The notes under the pieces: model-generated
Told to the model about the DNA's origin: nothing
The model's database searches: none
Seen by the model: only the letters and a program-made list of their open reading frames with translations
Origin: Micromonospora sp. WMMD1102
GTDB taxonomy: Bacteria > Actinomycetota > Actinomycetes > Mycobacteriales > Micromonosporaceae
Assembly (NCBI RefSeq): GCF_029626265.1
Contig: NZ_JARUBN010000001.1
Location: 5,521,001 to 5,585,000, forward strand
Length of the DNA: 64,000 nucleotides
Direction of reading: 5' to 3'
Shown: positions 51,951-60,076 of the stretch, one piece after another
Numbering within the stretch: position 1 is the stretch's first letter
How the letters are laid out: every line of letters starts with the position of its first letter
Made by a program: the position numbers and the translations under genes

Positions 51951-53112
51951 GGCCGTTCCGTTCCGGGCTGGAGCGCGTGCATCGCCCCAGTATGCGCGGG
52001 AGAACGCACCGGGCCGGCGAGCAGCGGATCGTCGACCTGTGCCAGCCAGTCGTACAGGGTGGCGAGCAGCGTCACCCGGTCGTCGGCATGGCGCGGGTCG
52101 TCCAGCACATTCGACATCTCGTACGGGTCGGCGTCGAGGTCGTAGAGTTCGGCGAGCGGATGGCTGGCGGTGACGGTGCCTGGCGCCAGGCGCGGCGTAC
52201 ACCGCCGGTGCCACGACTGGCTGGCATCCATGATCGACGGCGCGGAGCTGAAGTTCACGATGAGCTTCCGCGAGCCGGTCCGCACACACCGGCGCGGGTC
52301 GTAGTAGTCGTGGAAGGTGAGCTGACCGAAGATCGCCGGGTGCGGCCGGCGTGCCGTCCCCCTGATCGCCGGCACCTGGCTGATGCCCGCGACGTCGGTC
52401 GGGATGGGCAGTCCGAGCGCGTCGAGCAGCGTCGGCACCAGATCGACCCCGGAGACGAGGTCGGTGACGGTCCGGCCGCCCTGCCAGCCGAGCCCCGGCG
52501 CCCGAACCAGCAGCGCGATTTCGAGTCCCGGGTCGTAGAGGGTGCATTTCGCCCTCGGCAGCGCGAGCCCGTGGTCGGTGACGAAGAGCACGATCGTGTC
52601 GTCGGTCAGCCCCAGGTCGTCGAACTTGGTCAGAACCCGGCCCACACAGTCGTCCAGGTAGCTCACCGCGCCCTGGAGTTCCGCGAGTTCCTCCCGCGCG
52701 CTCGCGTCGTCGACGAGATAGCCGGGCACGGTGACCCCGCGCTCGTCGTACGGCGACATGTGGTCGCCGACGAAGCCCATGACGCCCACGGGTCCCGGTG
52801 CCCGGGCAGCCGGTGCGGCTCCCGGAAGCCGACCTGTAGGTAGAACGGCCGGTCGACCTCGGCGAACCGGGCCAGCCGGTCGATCGCCCGGTCCGCCACC
52901 ACCTCGCCCCGGCCACCGGTCCGCACGTCGTCGAAGCCGAGCCGACCGGCGACCGCCTCGTCGGGAAGGACCCGCGACTCGTGCTGTACGCCGACGAGCG
53001 AGGTGGCGTACCCCTGCTCCTTGAGCAGGCGCGCCAGGTGGCGCTCACCGGGCAGCAGATCCCAGCCGAACCGCGCGTGCGTCAGCCCGAGGACCCCGTT
53101 CTCGGTCGTACC
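51947..53112 (-). pseudogene. Sulfatase gene, frameshifted and lacking the catalytic N-terminus
   Basis: The remaining part begins with TENGVLGLTHARFGW, continues through LLKEQGYATSLVGVQHES and FYLQVGFREPHRLPGHRDP, changes frame near 52790 and goes on with MGFVGDHMSPYDERGV, YLDDCVGRVL, FVTDHGLALPRAKCTLYDPG and RKLIVNFSS to the natural end. The first roughly 80 residues, including the metal aspartates and the CxPxR Cys/Ser that the maturase modifies, are absent. The upstream DNA belongs to an unrelated fragment. It cannot be active. Confidence 0.85.
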
Positions 53113-53229
53113 AGCGCAGTGCGGCGGGATGGCGCCCTGGGCTCGAGGCTTCCCCCCGGTACGTTGAGCGCGATCGGCCGCTGGAAGCGTCGAAAATCCA
53201 GGCCATGGACGCGCCGACACGGACCGATC

Positions 53230-53378
53230 GCCTTCTGCCCGCACCGATGCCACTGCCTGCCCCAGCGACCGAGTGCGCTCGGCGGTGAGTTCGTCGAACA
53301 TCTCGACCGGAACCATGACCGCCTCGGTCTTGCGATGTGAACCTACGCCCACCGGGGTACGGTCACCCTTGCGGAACT
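53230..53378 (-). pseudogene. Phd/YefM-like antitoxin fragment
   Basis: The minus strand reads EFRKGDRTPVGVGSHRKTEA, VMVPVEMFDELTAERTRSLG, in an open frame running into the sulfatase relic. The 'GDRTPVGVGSHRKTEAVMVPV' pattern recalls the C-terminal half of Phd-type antitoxins. The N-terminus is missing. It lies directly beside the VapBC pair. Confidence 0.4.
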
Positions 53379-53429
53379 CAGGTTGTCCGGCCCTAGGGCG
53401 TCAGGCCGACGATCCTCGGGCGGCCACCG

Positions 53430-53831
53430 TCAGGACACCGCGAGCAGTCGGAACTCGCAGCGGACGCCGCTGGCCTTGGCGAGCCGACCATCACCGGTCA
53501 CGAGTGGGCAGGCCATCAACTCCGCCGCCGCGACGTAAGCCGCGTCGTACGCCGCGACATTGCCCCGCAACTGCCACATCCGGTCGAGCAGCATAGCGAT
53601 GGCAACCTCATCGATGACCAACGAGGGCAGGGTGCCGATCGCCTCCTGAGCCCGGGCAAGGCCCAGCTTCCCACCGAGGACCTTGCCTCTGATCACCGAC
53701 ATGACCTCGACCAGAAGATGGCTCGGTGCCGCCCAGTGCGGATCACCGGTCAGCTCCGCCCGCGCCGCGTCGCCGACCGGCCCGTCGTCGACCAGGGCGT
53801 CGGCCAGAACCGACGCATCTACGACGATCAT
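53430..53831 (-). CDS. vapC: PIN-domain ribonuclease toxin VapC
   Basis: The 133-residue PIN protein has acidic residues at VVDASVLADAL (D near 5), LLVEVMSVIRG (E near 42), AAYDAAYVAAAEL (D near 95) and VTGDGRLAKASG (D near 115). That is the full set of PIN metal ligands. It starts at the ATG overlapping the antitoxin stop (ATGA). VapC toxins cleave tRNA or rRNA when freed from VapB. The active site looks intact. Confidence 0.9.
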   Translation of the reverse strand: MIVVDASVLADALVDDGPVGDAARAELTGDPHWAAPSHLLVEVMSVIRGKVLGGKLGLARAQEAIGTLPSLVIDEVAIAMLLDRMWQLRGNVAAYDAAYVAAAELMACPLVTGDGRLAKASGVRCEFRLLAVS

Positions 53832-54082
53832 GCGGCGCTTCCCCATGGTCCGCGCTGCTCCCGCTGGTCATTCAACTCGGCGACGCTCTCCCCCGGCAGG
53901 GAACGAGCACCGTCCGATCGGCCGGCGAAACAATCAAGGGCCGCAGTGTTGCGCAGCCGCCGAGCCTGGGTCTCCACCAGATCCAACAGGTACGCCTGGA
54001 GTGACTGCCCGCGCGCCTTGGCCTGCGCCGCCAGGGCGTCTCGTACTTCTTCCGGCACGTCCCGAATCTGGAGAGCAACCAT
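53828..54082 (-). CDS. vapB: VapB/FitA-type antitoxin
   Basis: The 84-residue protein starts MVALQIRDVPEEVRDALAAQ, a ribbon-helix-helix DNA-binding domain of the FitA-like type. A helix (QSLQAYLLDLVETQARRL) and an acidic tail that would clamp VapC follow. The ATG at 54082 lies 6 bases after a CATAAT -10 box, suggesting a leaderless transcript, and is covered by a palindrome. It autoregulates the pair by inference. Confidence 0.88.
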   Translation of the reverse strand: MVALQIRDVPEEVRDALAAQAKARGQSLQAYLLDLVETQARRLRNTAALDCFAGRSDGARSLPGESVAELNDQREQRGPWGSAA

Positions 54083-54098
54083 GCATTCATTATGCATG
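54080..54098 (-). promoter_or_regulatory. VapB operator overlapping -10 and start codon
   Basis: Perfect 7-bp arms CATGCAT and ATGCATG are separated by 5 bases. On the minus strand the CATAAT -10 lies in the spacer and the ATG at 54082 in one arm. A bound RHH dimer would block transcription start. Confidence 0.7.
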
Positions 54099-54320
54099 CA
54101 GCGTTACCCGCTCGCCAGGAAGACTCGAGGCTTCGATCAACCAGTTCGCATGACGACTGCGACACGGCCAAGAACCTCAGTTCAGCGAGGTCCGTGGGGC
54201 GGGCGCGTCGCTGCGCGAACCGCACATCACCGTCGTAGGTAACCCACTGCCGGCAGGTTTGACCAGGTCACAGGCTCGCGGCGGTGAACGATGAGTGGCA
54301 CAACGGCGATTGCCCGCAAC

Positions 54321-54620
54321 TCAAGCCGCCTCGCCGCGCGGCTCGAAACCCACCTTGAGACTCACATCCAGCGCCGCCGCCAACCGCTCCAGCACCGTCA
54401 GGGTCGGAACGGTCCCACCGGCCTCGAACCGGGCAACCGCGGACTGCGTCATCCCCGACGCCTTAGCCAGCTGTGTCTGGCTCCAGCCCCGGCGCTCACG
54501 AAGCTCCCGAACGGAACGACCGAGCTCAAACGCCAGCCGCGCCGCGTCGTACGCCTCAGCGGCACCCGGCTCAGCCATCCGCCGGTCCCGCATCGCGGCC
54601 CAACCGACACCTTCGCTCAT
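54321..54620 (-). CDS. XRE/HigA-type antitoxin
   Basis: The 99-residue protein has a C-terminal XRE HTH (RELRERRGWSQTQLAKASG, then MTQSAVARFEAGGTVPTLTV) and ends with LDVSLKVGFEPRG, which is typical for HigA-like antitoxins. It is encoded 3 bases after the toxin gene, toxin first. The N-terminal 35 residues form a helix (AAEAYDAARLAFELGRS). It would bind the toxin and repress the operon. Confidence 0.88.
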   Translation of the reverse strand: MSEGVGWAAMRDRRMAEPGAAEAYDAARLAFELGRSVRELRERRGWSQTQLAKASGMTQSAVARFEAGGTVPTLTVLERLAAALDVSLKVGFEPRGEAA

Positions 54621-54623
54621 GAC

Positions 54624-54974
54624 CTAGCCTTCCTCGTCCACAATCTCGTGCGCCTCGTCGGTGCACCGCGCCAACGCCCGGCGTGCCCGGTCAATCTCCC
54701 GCTCGTCCCGCATCCGCGTCTTGTGAAAAACCGTCAGCAGGATGATCCTCCTGTCGGTCGCGATCCAGTAGGTGATCCGGACTGCCCGCCGCTCGAGGTG
54801 GAACCGCAACTCGCGCAGCTTCCGATCGAGCTGCTTCGTGTAGGGCTCGCCCAGCAGCGGCCCTTGTTCAGCGAGCAGGTCGATGTAGAACGCCGCGTGG
54901 GCGAACTGAGCGGTCGGCAGGCTCTCCAGCCACTTCTCCACCTCCGGCTCAAGCTCAACGGTACCCCAGGCCAT
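54624..54974 (-). CDS. RelE/HigB-type toxin (phage-derived Gp49-like)
   Basis: The 116-residue protein starts at ATG 54974 (MAWGTVELEPEVEKWLESLP). The RelE-fold core reads YTKQLDRKLRELRFHLERRA, VRITYWIATDRRIILLTVFH and KTRMRDEREIDRARRALARC. The motif FHK is standard in HigB/Gp49 mRNA interferases. It is followed by its XRE antitoxin. The start codon overlaps a palindrome at 54973-54988. Confidence 0.88.
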   Translation of the reverse strand: MAWGTVELEPEVEKWLESLPTAQFAHAAFYIDLLAEQGPLLGEPYTKQLDRKLRELRFHLERRAVRITYWIATDRRIILLTVFHKTRMRDEREIDRARRALARCTDEAHEIVDEEG

Positions 54975-54988
54975 AGCAAGGATGCTAT
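54973..54988 (-). promoter_or_regulatory. Palindrome across the toxin start codon and -10 region
   Basis: A perfect ATAGCA-AGGA-TGCTAT palindrome. On the minus strand a TATAGC -10-like box lies in its outer arm, 9 bases before the ATG. Probable binding site of the antitoxin or complex. Confidence 0.65.
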
Positions 54989-55084
54989 ACCAGAGTCCGC
55001 GCAAGCAGGACCACGCGCGGGCAGCGTCATCACCGACGACACCGGCACCATTGTTCACACCGACGGTTCGCACGATGGCGATGT

Positions 55085-55161
55085 TGGTGGGGCGGGCGGG
55101 ACTCGAACCCGCGACCGAGGGATTATGAGTCCCCTGCTCTAACCTGCTGAGCTACCGCCCC
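55085..55161 (-). tRNA. tRNA-Met (CAT), CCA encoded
   Basis: The minus strand starts GGGGCGGTAGCTCAGCAGG and has a D-arm, an anticodon loop CTCATAA with CAT, a variable arm, a GGTTCGAGTCC T-arm and a 3' end CCGCCCCA plus CCA. The seven-base acceptor pairs perfectly. CAT could also be modified to an isoleucine-2 (lysidine) tRNA; the body looks elongator-Met-like. The TA cluster abuts it. Confidence 0.93.
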
Positions 55162-55485
55162 GAAACGGGCGCCGGGATAGTAACCCGACACGGCGTCGAC
55201 CGACCACCGACATGCGGAGCCCACCGGTGAAGATCGAGTCGGCCGCGCTCGGCCCACCGGATCGCCCACCGGTTCGGCACCGCCCTGAGCGGTTTCCGGC
55301 ACGGCGAGGATACCAACCGGCATCGACTTCGAGGTGACGCCGAGCTGGCGGCCAGGCTTCGCCCCCGCTCGGCGGCGACAGCGCAGCCCGCCGGGGAGGG
55401 TGACAGCGCATCCCGCCGGAGAGTTCGTGCGGATACAGCGGCGCCGGGGAGATCCGGGCAACCGGCCGCCGGGCCATCCGCGGCG
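55162..55485. other. 324-base gap without a gene
   Basis: Nothing coding is seen between the tRNA and the oxidoreductase. It contains an imperfect direct repeat, GACAGCGCAGCCCGCCGG and GACAGCGCATCCCGCCGG, near 55377 and 55401. Confidence 0.5.
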
Positions 55486-56775
55486 TCAGCGACCCAGGTA
55501 GTCCAGAACCGCCCCGGCCGCCCGCCAGCCGCTGGCCAGGGCACCCTGCACGGACGGGCTCGCCCGGTGGTCCCCGGCCACGAACACCCCGTCCCCGATC
55601 ACCACCGGTCTGCGCAGCCGCCCCTGCGGTGGCGGCGCGGCCGGCAGCGCCGCCGGCACCGTGACGGTGGTCAGGTGCGCCCAGTCGTCGACCGGGCGGC
55701 CGTAGAGCCGAGCCAGTTCGACCCGTACCACCGGTTCGGGTGGGACCATCGGGCCGGCCACCGAGGTCGCCACCAGGTGCCGCCCGGCCGGGGCGTAGGT
55801 CGGCGCGGCGCGACTGACCACCACCGTGTTCGCCACCAGCTCCCGCCGGTCCCCGTCGAGCAGCAGGATCGGCTCGTCCAGCGGCGGCTCGGCCGTCGAG
55901 TGGTAGTAGGTGGTCAGGGTGTGCATGCGCACGCGGTCGAGGGACGGCAGCAGGGTGGTCGCGGTGGCCGGGTCGGTGCCGACGAGTACCGCCCGGCAGC
56001 GGACCGGGCCGGCTGTGCTGGACACCTGCCCGGGGCGTACCGAGGTGGCGGCGACGCCGAGCGCGATCAGCGACTCCGGCAGCGGTGCGGCGACCGCCGC
56101 CGGTACGGCCCCGATACCGGCCGCCGGCAGCCCGAGCCGGCCCCGGACGAACGACCGGACGATCAGCGCGGAGACCCGGCTGGAGGTGGCCAGCTCCCGC
56201 TCCCCGAAGACGCCGGAGAGGAACGGCCGGACGAGTTCCTCGACGATCCGGTCGGAGAGCCCGGCCCGGCGCAGCGCCGTCTCGGTGCTGGTCTCCGGCG
56301 CCGCGAGCAGCCGGTCCACCGGGTGGCCCGCACAGCGGGCCGCCAGGGCGGCGAGCCGGAGCCGGTCACCGAGCCGCCCGACGCCACTGCCCGCCCGCCC
56401 CACACCGCCGTCCGTGAGGTCGGTCAGCACCGTACGGGCGGCGCCGAGCGGGTCCCGCAGCGGGTGCGCCAGCCGGTGCAGGGCCCCGCCCCGGCGCACC
56501 AGGACGCCCTGGGTGAAGTAGCCGAGTCCGAGCGAGGTCAGGTCGGCCAGGGCCGACAGCCGGGGGTAGCCGGTGTTCACCACCTGGAACCCGCGGTCGA
56601 TCAGGTAACCGTCCACCGCGTCGGTGCCGACCCGGCCGCCGAGCCGGTCGGCCGACTCGACCAGCAGCCAGGGCGTGCCGGCCCGGTGCAGCCGGCGGGC
56701 GGCGGCCAGCCCGGCTAGGCCGCCGCCGACGATCACCACGTCGGTGGCCGCCGGCAGGTCGGGCCCGGCCGTCAT
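55486..56775 (-). CDS. FAD-dependent amine-oxidase/phytoene-desaturase-like protein
   Basis: The 429-residue protein has an N-terminal dinucleotide fold (DVVIVGGGLAGLAAARRLHRAG), an FAD-binding RLGGRV segment (SADRLGGRVGTDAVDGYLID) and a C-terminal motif VFVAGDHRASPSVQGALASG that holds the FAD. This is the flavin amine oxidase/protoporphyrinogen oxidase fold. The ATG overlaps the MMPL stop (ATGA). Its coupling to an MMPL lipid exporter suggests it desaturates or oxidises a lipid or isoprenoid that the transporter moves; that is inference. Confidence 0.88.
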   Translation of the reverse strand: MTAGPDLPAATDVVIVGGGLAGLAAARRLHRAGTPWLLVESADRLGGRVGTDAVDGYLIDRGFQVVNTGYPRLSALADLTSLGLGYFTQGVLVRRGGALHRLAHPLRDPLGAARTVLTDLTDGGVGRAGSGVGRLGDRLRLAALAARCAGHPVDRLLAAPETSTETALRRAGLSDRIVEELVRPFLSGVFGERELATSSRVSALIVRSFVRGRLGLPAAGIGAVPAAVAAPLPESLIALGVAATSVRPGQVSSTAGPVRCRAVLVGTDPATATTLLPSLDRVRMHTLTTYYHSTAEPPLDEPILLLDGDRRELVANTVVVSRAAPTYAPAGRHLVATSVAGPMVPPEPVVRVELARLYGRPVDDWAHLTTVTVPAALPAAPPPQGRLRRPVVIGDGVFVAGDHRASPSVQGALASGWRAAGAVLDYLGR

Positions 56776-58967
56776 TCCCGGTCCGGGTGGCCGGTGACCG
56801 GGGCCCGGTCCGGGTGGCCGGTGACCCGGGAGAGCCGGGACGGCCACCAGACCGCCGGCCCGATGTCGTAGGTCAGCGCCGGCACCAGCAGCGAGCGTAC
56901 GACGATGGTGTCCAGCAGTACGCCGAGCGCGACCGCCAGCCCGAGTTCGATCAGGATCACCAGCGGCAGTACGGCCAGGGCCGAGAAGGTGGCCGCCAGT
57001 ACGAACCCGGCGGAGGTGATCACCCCACCGGTGACCACCAGCCCGCGCAGCACCCCGGACCGGGTGCCCTGGCGCACGGACTCCTCCCGGACCCGGCTCA
57101 TCAGGAAGATGTTGTAGTCGATGCCGAGCGCCACCAGGAAGACGAAGGCGAAGAGCGGGAACGACGCGTCGACGCCGGGGAAGCCGAAGGCGTACCGGAA
57201 GAGGAACGCGCAGAGCCCGAGGGTGGCCAGGAACGACAGCACCACGGTGAGGATCAGCAGGACCGGGGCGAGCAGGGCGCGGAGCAGCAGGGCCAGGATC
57301 ACCGCGATCACCCCGAGTACCACCGGGATGATCACGTTCCGGTCCCGGGTGGAGGCGTCGGCGGTGTCCACCCCGACCGCCGTCGACCCGCCGACCACCG
57401 CGTCGGCGCCCGGCACGGCGTGTACGGCGATCCGCAGCTCGCGTACCGTCTGCTCCGCCTCGGCGCTGTCGGCCGGCGCGGTCAGGGTGGCCTGGAGCTG
57501 GACCCGTCCGTCCACCACCTTCGGCGGCCCGCCGGACGCACCCGGCGCACCTGGACCGCCCGGTGCACCCGGCGCGCCCGGACCGCCCGGCGTGACTTCC
57601 GAGCCGGTCGCGTTGGGGTCGCCGGCCGGGACGGTGCGCACCTGCGCGATCCCCGGGACGCCGCCGGCCGCCTCCGCCACCCGCTCGGCCGCGCCGGCCA
57701 GCGGGAAGATGGTGACCGGGCTGCCCAGCCCGCCGGGATAGTGCTGTTCGATCACCTCCTCGGCGATCACCGAGTCGGTCCGGTTGGTGAACAGCTCCGA
57801 CTGGTCGAGCCGGGTGGCGCCGAGCTGGGTCAGGCCGAAGCCGAGCGCGATCAGGGCCAGGGTGGTGACCACCCAGACCAGCCTGGCCCGCCGGGCAACG
57901 AAGTGCGCGACCGGTTTCCACAGCCGACCGACCGAGGCGGCGTGCTGGACGTACGGCGACCGGGGCCAGAATGCCCACCGCCCGCCGAGCAGCAGCAGCG
58001 CGGGCAGGAAGGTGAGCATCACCACCAGGGTGGCGCCGATGCCGACCGCAGCGACCGGCCCGAGCGCCTGGTTGGAGCTGAGGCTGGACAGCAGCAGGGT
58101 GAGCAGCCCGGCGATCACCGTGCCGCCGGAGGCGAAGATGGCCGGCGCGGCACCCCGCCAGGCGGCGAGCATCGCGCTGACGGTGTCGTGGTGCCGGCAC
58201 AGCTCCTCGCGGTAGCGGGCGATCAGCAGCAGCGCGTAGTCGGTGCCGGCGCCGAAGACCAGCACGGTGAGGATGCCCTGGGCCTGCCCGTTCAGGGTGA
58301 TCACGTCGGACCTGGCCAGGAAGTAGACCGCCAGGGTGGCGAGCGCGTAGGAGAGGCCGGCGGCGAGCAGCGGGATGATCCAGAGCACCGGGCTGCGATA
58401 GACGATCAGCAGGATTACGAGTACCACGACGAGGGTGACCAGCAGCAGCGGGCCGTCGATCGACGAGAAGACCTCGATCAGGTCGCCGAGCAGTCCGGCC
58501 GGGCCGCCGACCACGACGACCTGGCCGGCGTCGCCCTTCCCGGCGATCCGGCGCAGTTCGGCGACCACCTCGCGGGTCCGGTCGCCCTCGGCGTTGTCCA
58601 CCGGCACGATCACCTGGAGGGCCTTGCCGTCGGTGCTCGGCATCGGCGGCGGCAGCGGTGCGACCACCCCTGGTACGGCGGCGAACCGGGCCGCGTCCGC
58701 ACTGGCCCGCTGCCGGTCGGCGTCGGTGACCCCGGCGTCCCGGACGTAGACGACCAGGGCCGGCAGGGTCTGCCGTTCGACGAATCCGGCGGCCAGTCGC
58801 TCGGCCCGGGTGGCTTCGGCGTCCGCCGGTAGGAACGCGGCGTTGTCGTTGGTGGCGACCTCGCCGAGCCGGCCCGGGTAGCGGATCGACACCGCGCCCA
58901 CCGCCAGCCAGCCGACCACGGCCAGGGCGGCGAGCAGCATGGCGGCGCGGCGTCGCGATCCAGCCAT
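56772..58967 (-). CDS. MMPL family transporter
   Basis: The 731-residue protein has twelve helices in two halves with large outer loops after helices 1 and 7. Usual blocks are AVSIRYPGRLGEVATNDNAA, FGAGTDYALLLIARYREEL and FVFLVALGIDYNIFLMSRVR. The second outer loop contains a collagen-like run of G-x-y triplets (about residues 460-485). MMPL proteins export lipids or siderophores using proton force. The ATG at 58967 follows GGGTGGG. It is the first gene of an operon with the FAD oxidoreductase. Confidence 0.9.
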   Translation of the reverse strand: MAGSRRRAAMLLAALAVVGWLAVGAVSIRYPGRLGEVATNDNAAFLPADAEATRAERLAAGFVERQTLPALVVYVRDAGVTDADRQRASADAARFAAVPGVVAPLPPPMPSTDGKALQVIVPVDNAEGDRTREVVAELRRIAGKGDAGQVVVVGGPAGLLGDLIEVFSSIDGPLLLVTLVVVLVILLIVYRSPVLWIIPLLAAGLSYALATLAVYFLARSDVITLNGQAQGILTVLVFGAGTDYALLLIARYREELCRHHDTVSAMLAAWRGAAPAIFASGGTVIAGLLTLLLSSLSSNQALGPVAAVGIGATLVVMLTFLPALLLLGGRWAFWPRSPYVQHAASVGRLWKPVAHFVARRARLVWVVTTLALIALGFGLTQLGATRLDQSELFTNRTDSVIAEEVIEQHYPGGLGSPVTIFPLAGAAERVAEAAGGVPGIAQVRTVPAGDPNATGSEVTPGGPGAPGAPGGPGAPGASGGPPKVVDGRVQLQATLTAPADSAEAEQTVRELRIAVHAVPGADAVVGGSTAVGVDTADASTRDRNVIIPVVLGVIAVILALLLRALLAPVLLILTVVLSFLATLGLCAFLFRYAFGFPGVDASFPLFAFVFLVALGIDYNIFLMSRVREESVRQGTRSGVLRGLVVTGGVITSAGFVLAATFSALAVLPLVILIELGLAVALGVLLDTIVVRSLLVPALTYDIGPAVWWPSRLSRVTGHPDRAPVTGHPDRE

Positions 58968-59163
58968 CTCCCACCCATCCGTTCCGTGCCGTCTCCGCAC
59001 CGCCCCGACGACCGAGCCACCGGCACCGGCACCGGCACCGGGCCAAACCGGACCGGACCGGGCGGGGCCGCCGAGGGCGGGGGCCGGGGTCGCCGGAGTC
59101 CGGACGGGGCCCCAGATATGACGATGCCCGTCGGCGGGGCCGACGGGCGGGATGTTGGGAAAG

Positions 59164-59236
59164 CTCCCCCGTTTGGACTCGAACCAAAAACCTGCCGGTT
59201 AACAGCCGGCTGCTCTGCCAATTGAGCTACGGGGGA
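59164..59236 (-). tRNA. tRNA-Asn (GTT)
   Basis: The minus strand starts TCCCCCGTAGCTCAATTGGC and has an anticodon loop CTGTTAA with GTT, a T-arm GGTTCGAGTCC and an acceptor end CGGGGGA with discriminator G. CCA is not encoded. Arms pair well. Confidence 0.95.
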
Positions 59237-59521
59237 TCGCGTTCTCCGGCACTGGATCTCTCCGGCGCCGTGCGACGGCACAAGAGTACAGGACGGTCGG
59301 GGGTGTGGGGCTACCGGGTTATCGCCGGGGGCGTACCGGCCGGCGGCCGAACAGGCGTCCCGGAGGCCGCTATCTGGACAAAACGGCACGGGAGCCTCCA
59401 GCAGGAATGACATCGGTGGAGGATGGGTACCGACCTGTGGACAGACGACGCAGGCGCGACACGGTCGCTCACCGCGGATACCGGGGGCGCTGACCGCGTC
59501 ACAACATGGAAAGGAGCCGTC

Positions 59522-59938
59522 ATGCGCGGAAAGCTGTGGTTCGTCGGCGGGCTGGCTGTGGGCTTCGTCCTGGGCGCCCGCGCGGGCCGGGAGAGGTACG
59601 AGGAATTGGTTCTCAAGGGTCGGCAGGTCCTGGACCACCCGACGGTGCAGGAGGCCGCCGGGGTGGCGCAGGCTCAGGCGTCCCGGCTGTACTCCGAGGG
59701 CAAGGATCGACTCAGCCACAGTCGGCTGGGCGAGAAGTTCGCCCTGGGTGACGGCAGCGAGTCCGGGTCGGGCACCGGCAGCGGCGGCCACCCGGAGACG
59801 ACCGTCGGATCGGGTACGTCCGGCTCCGGCACGACCTCCGGGACAAGCGCCAAGGCCGGCTCGGGTACGGGCACCAAGTCCTCGACGACCGCCCCCACCT
59901 CCCGGGCGGCGTCGGGAGCGAACGGCACCAGCTTCTGA
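59522..59938 (+). CDS. YtxH-like membrane-anchored protein
   Basis: The 138-residue protein begins with a short helix (KLWFVGGLAVGFVLGARAGR), typical for the YtxH family. A helical part follows (RYEELVLKGRQVLDHPTVQE), then a long Ser/Gly/Thr tail (about 78-138). It starts at the ATG behind GGAAAGGAG. The function is unknown; related proteins are stress-linked in Gram-positives. A strong terminator follows at once. Confidence 0.82.
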   Translation: MRGKLWFVGGLAVGFVLGARAGRERYEELVLKGRQVLDHPTVQEAAGVAQAQASRLYSEGKDRLSHSRLGEKFALGDGSESGSGTGSGGHPETTVGSGTSGSGTTSGTSAKAGSGTGTKSSTTAPTSRAASGANGTSF

Positions 59939-59965
59939 GCAGTCGCAGTCGCACCATTCGCATGC

Positions 59966-60007
59966 ACGGTGTGGGGCCGGCCCGGGATCGGGCCGGCCCC
60001 ACACCGT
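59966..60007. terminator. Very strong two-way terminator
   Basis: A perfect 18-bp stem (59966-59983 with 59990-60007) and a 6-base loop GGGATC separates the convergent YtxH-like and isomerase genes. Confidence 0.92.
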
Positions 60008-60076
60008 TCGCCGTCTCCGGCACCGGTCGGCTACCGCGGCGGGGCCGGGGCGGCTACCCCGGCGGGGCGCCTCCGG

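Noticed and set aside
54099..54320. Gene between the two toxin-antitoxin pairs
   Set aside because: Frames are short and without motif. The stretch is most likely a promoter region and relic DNA.
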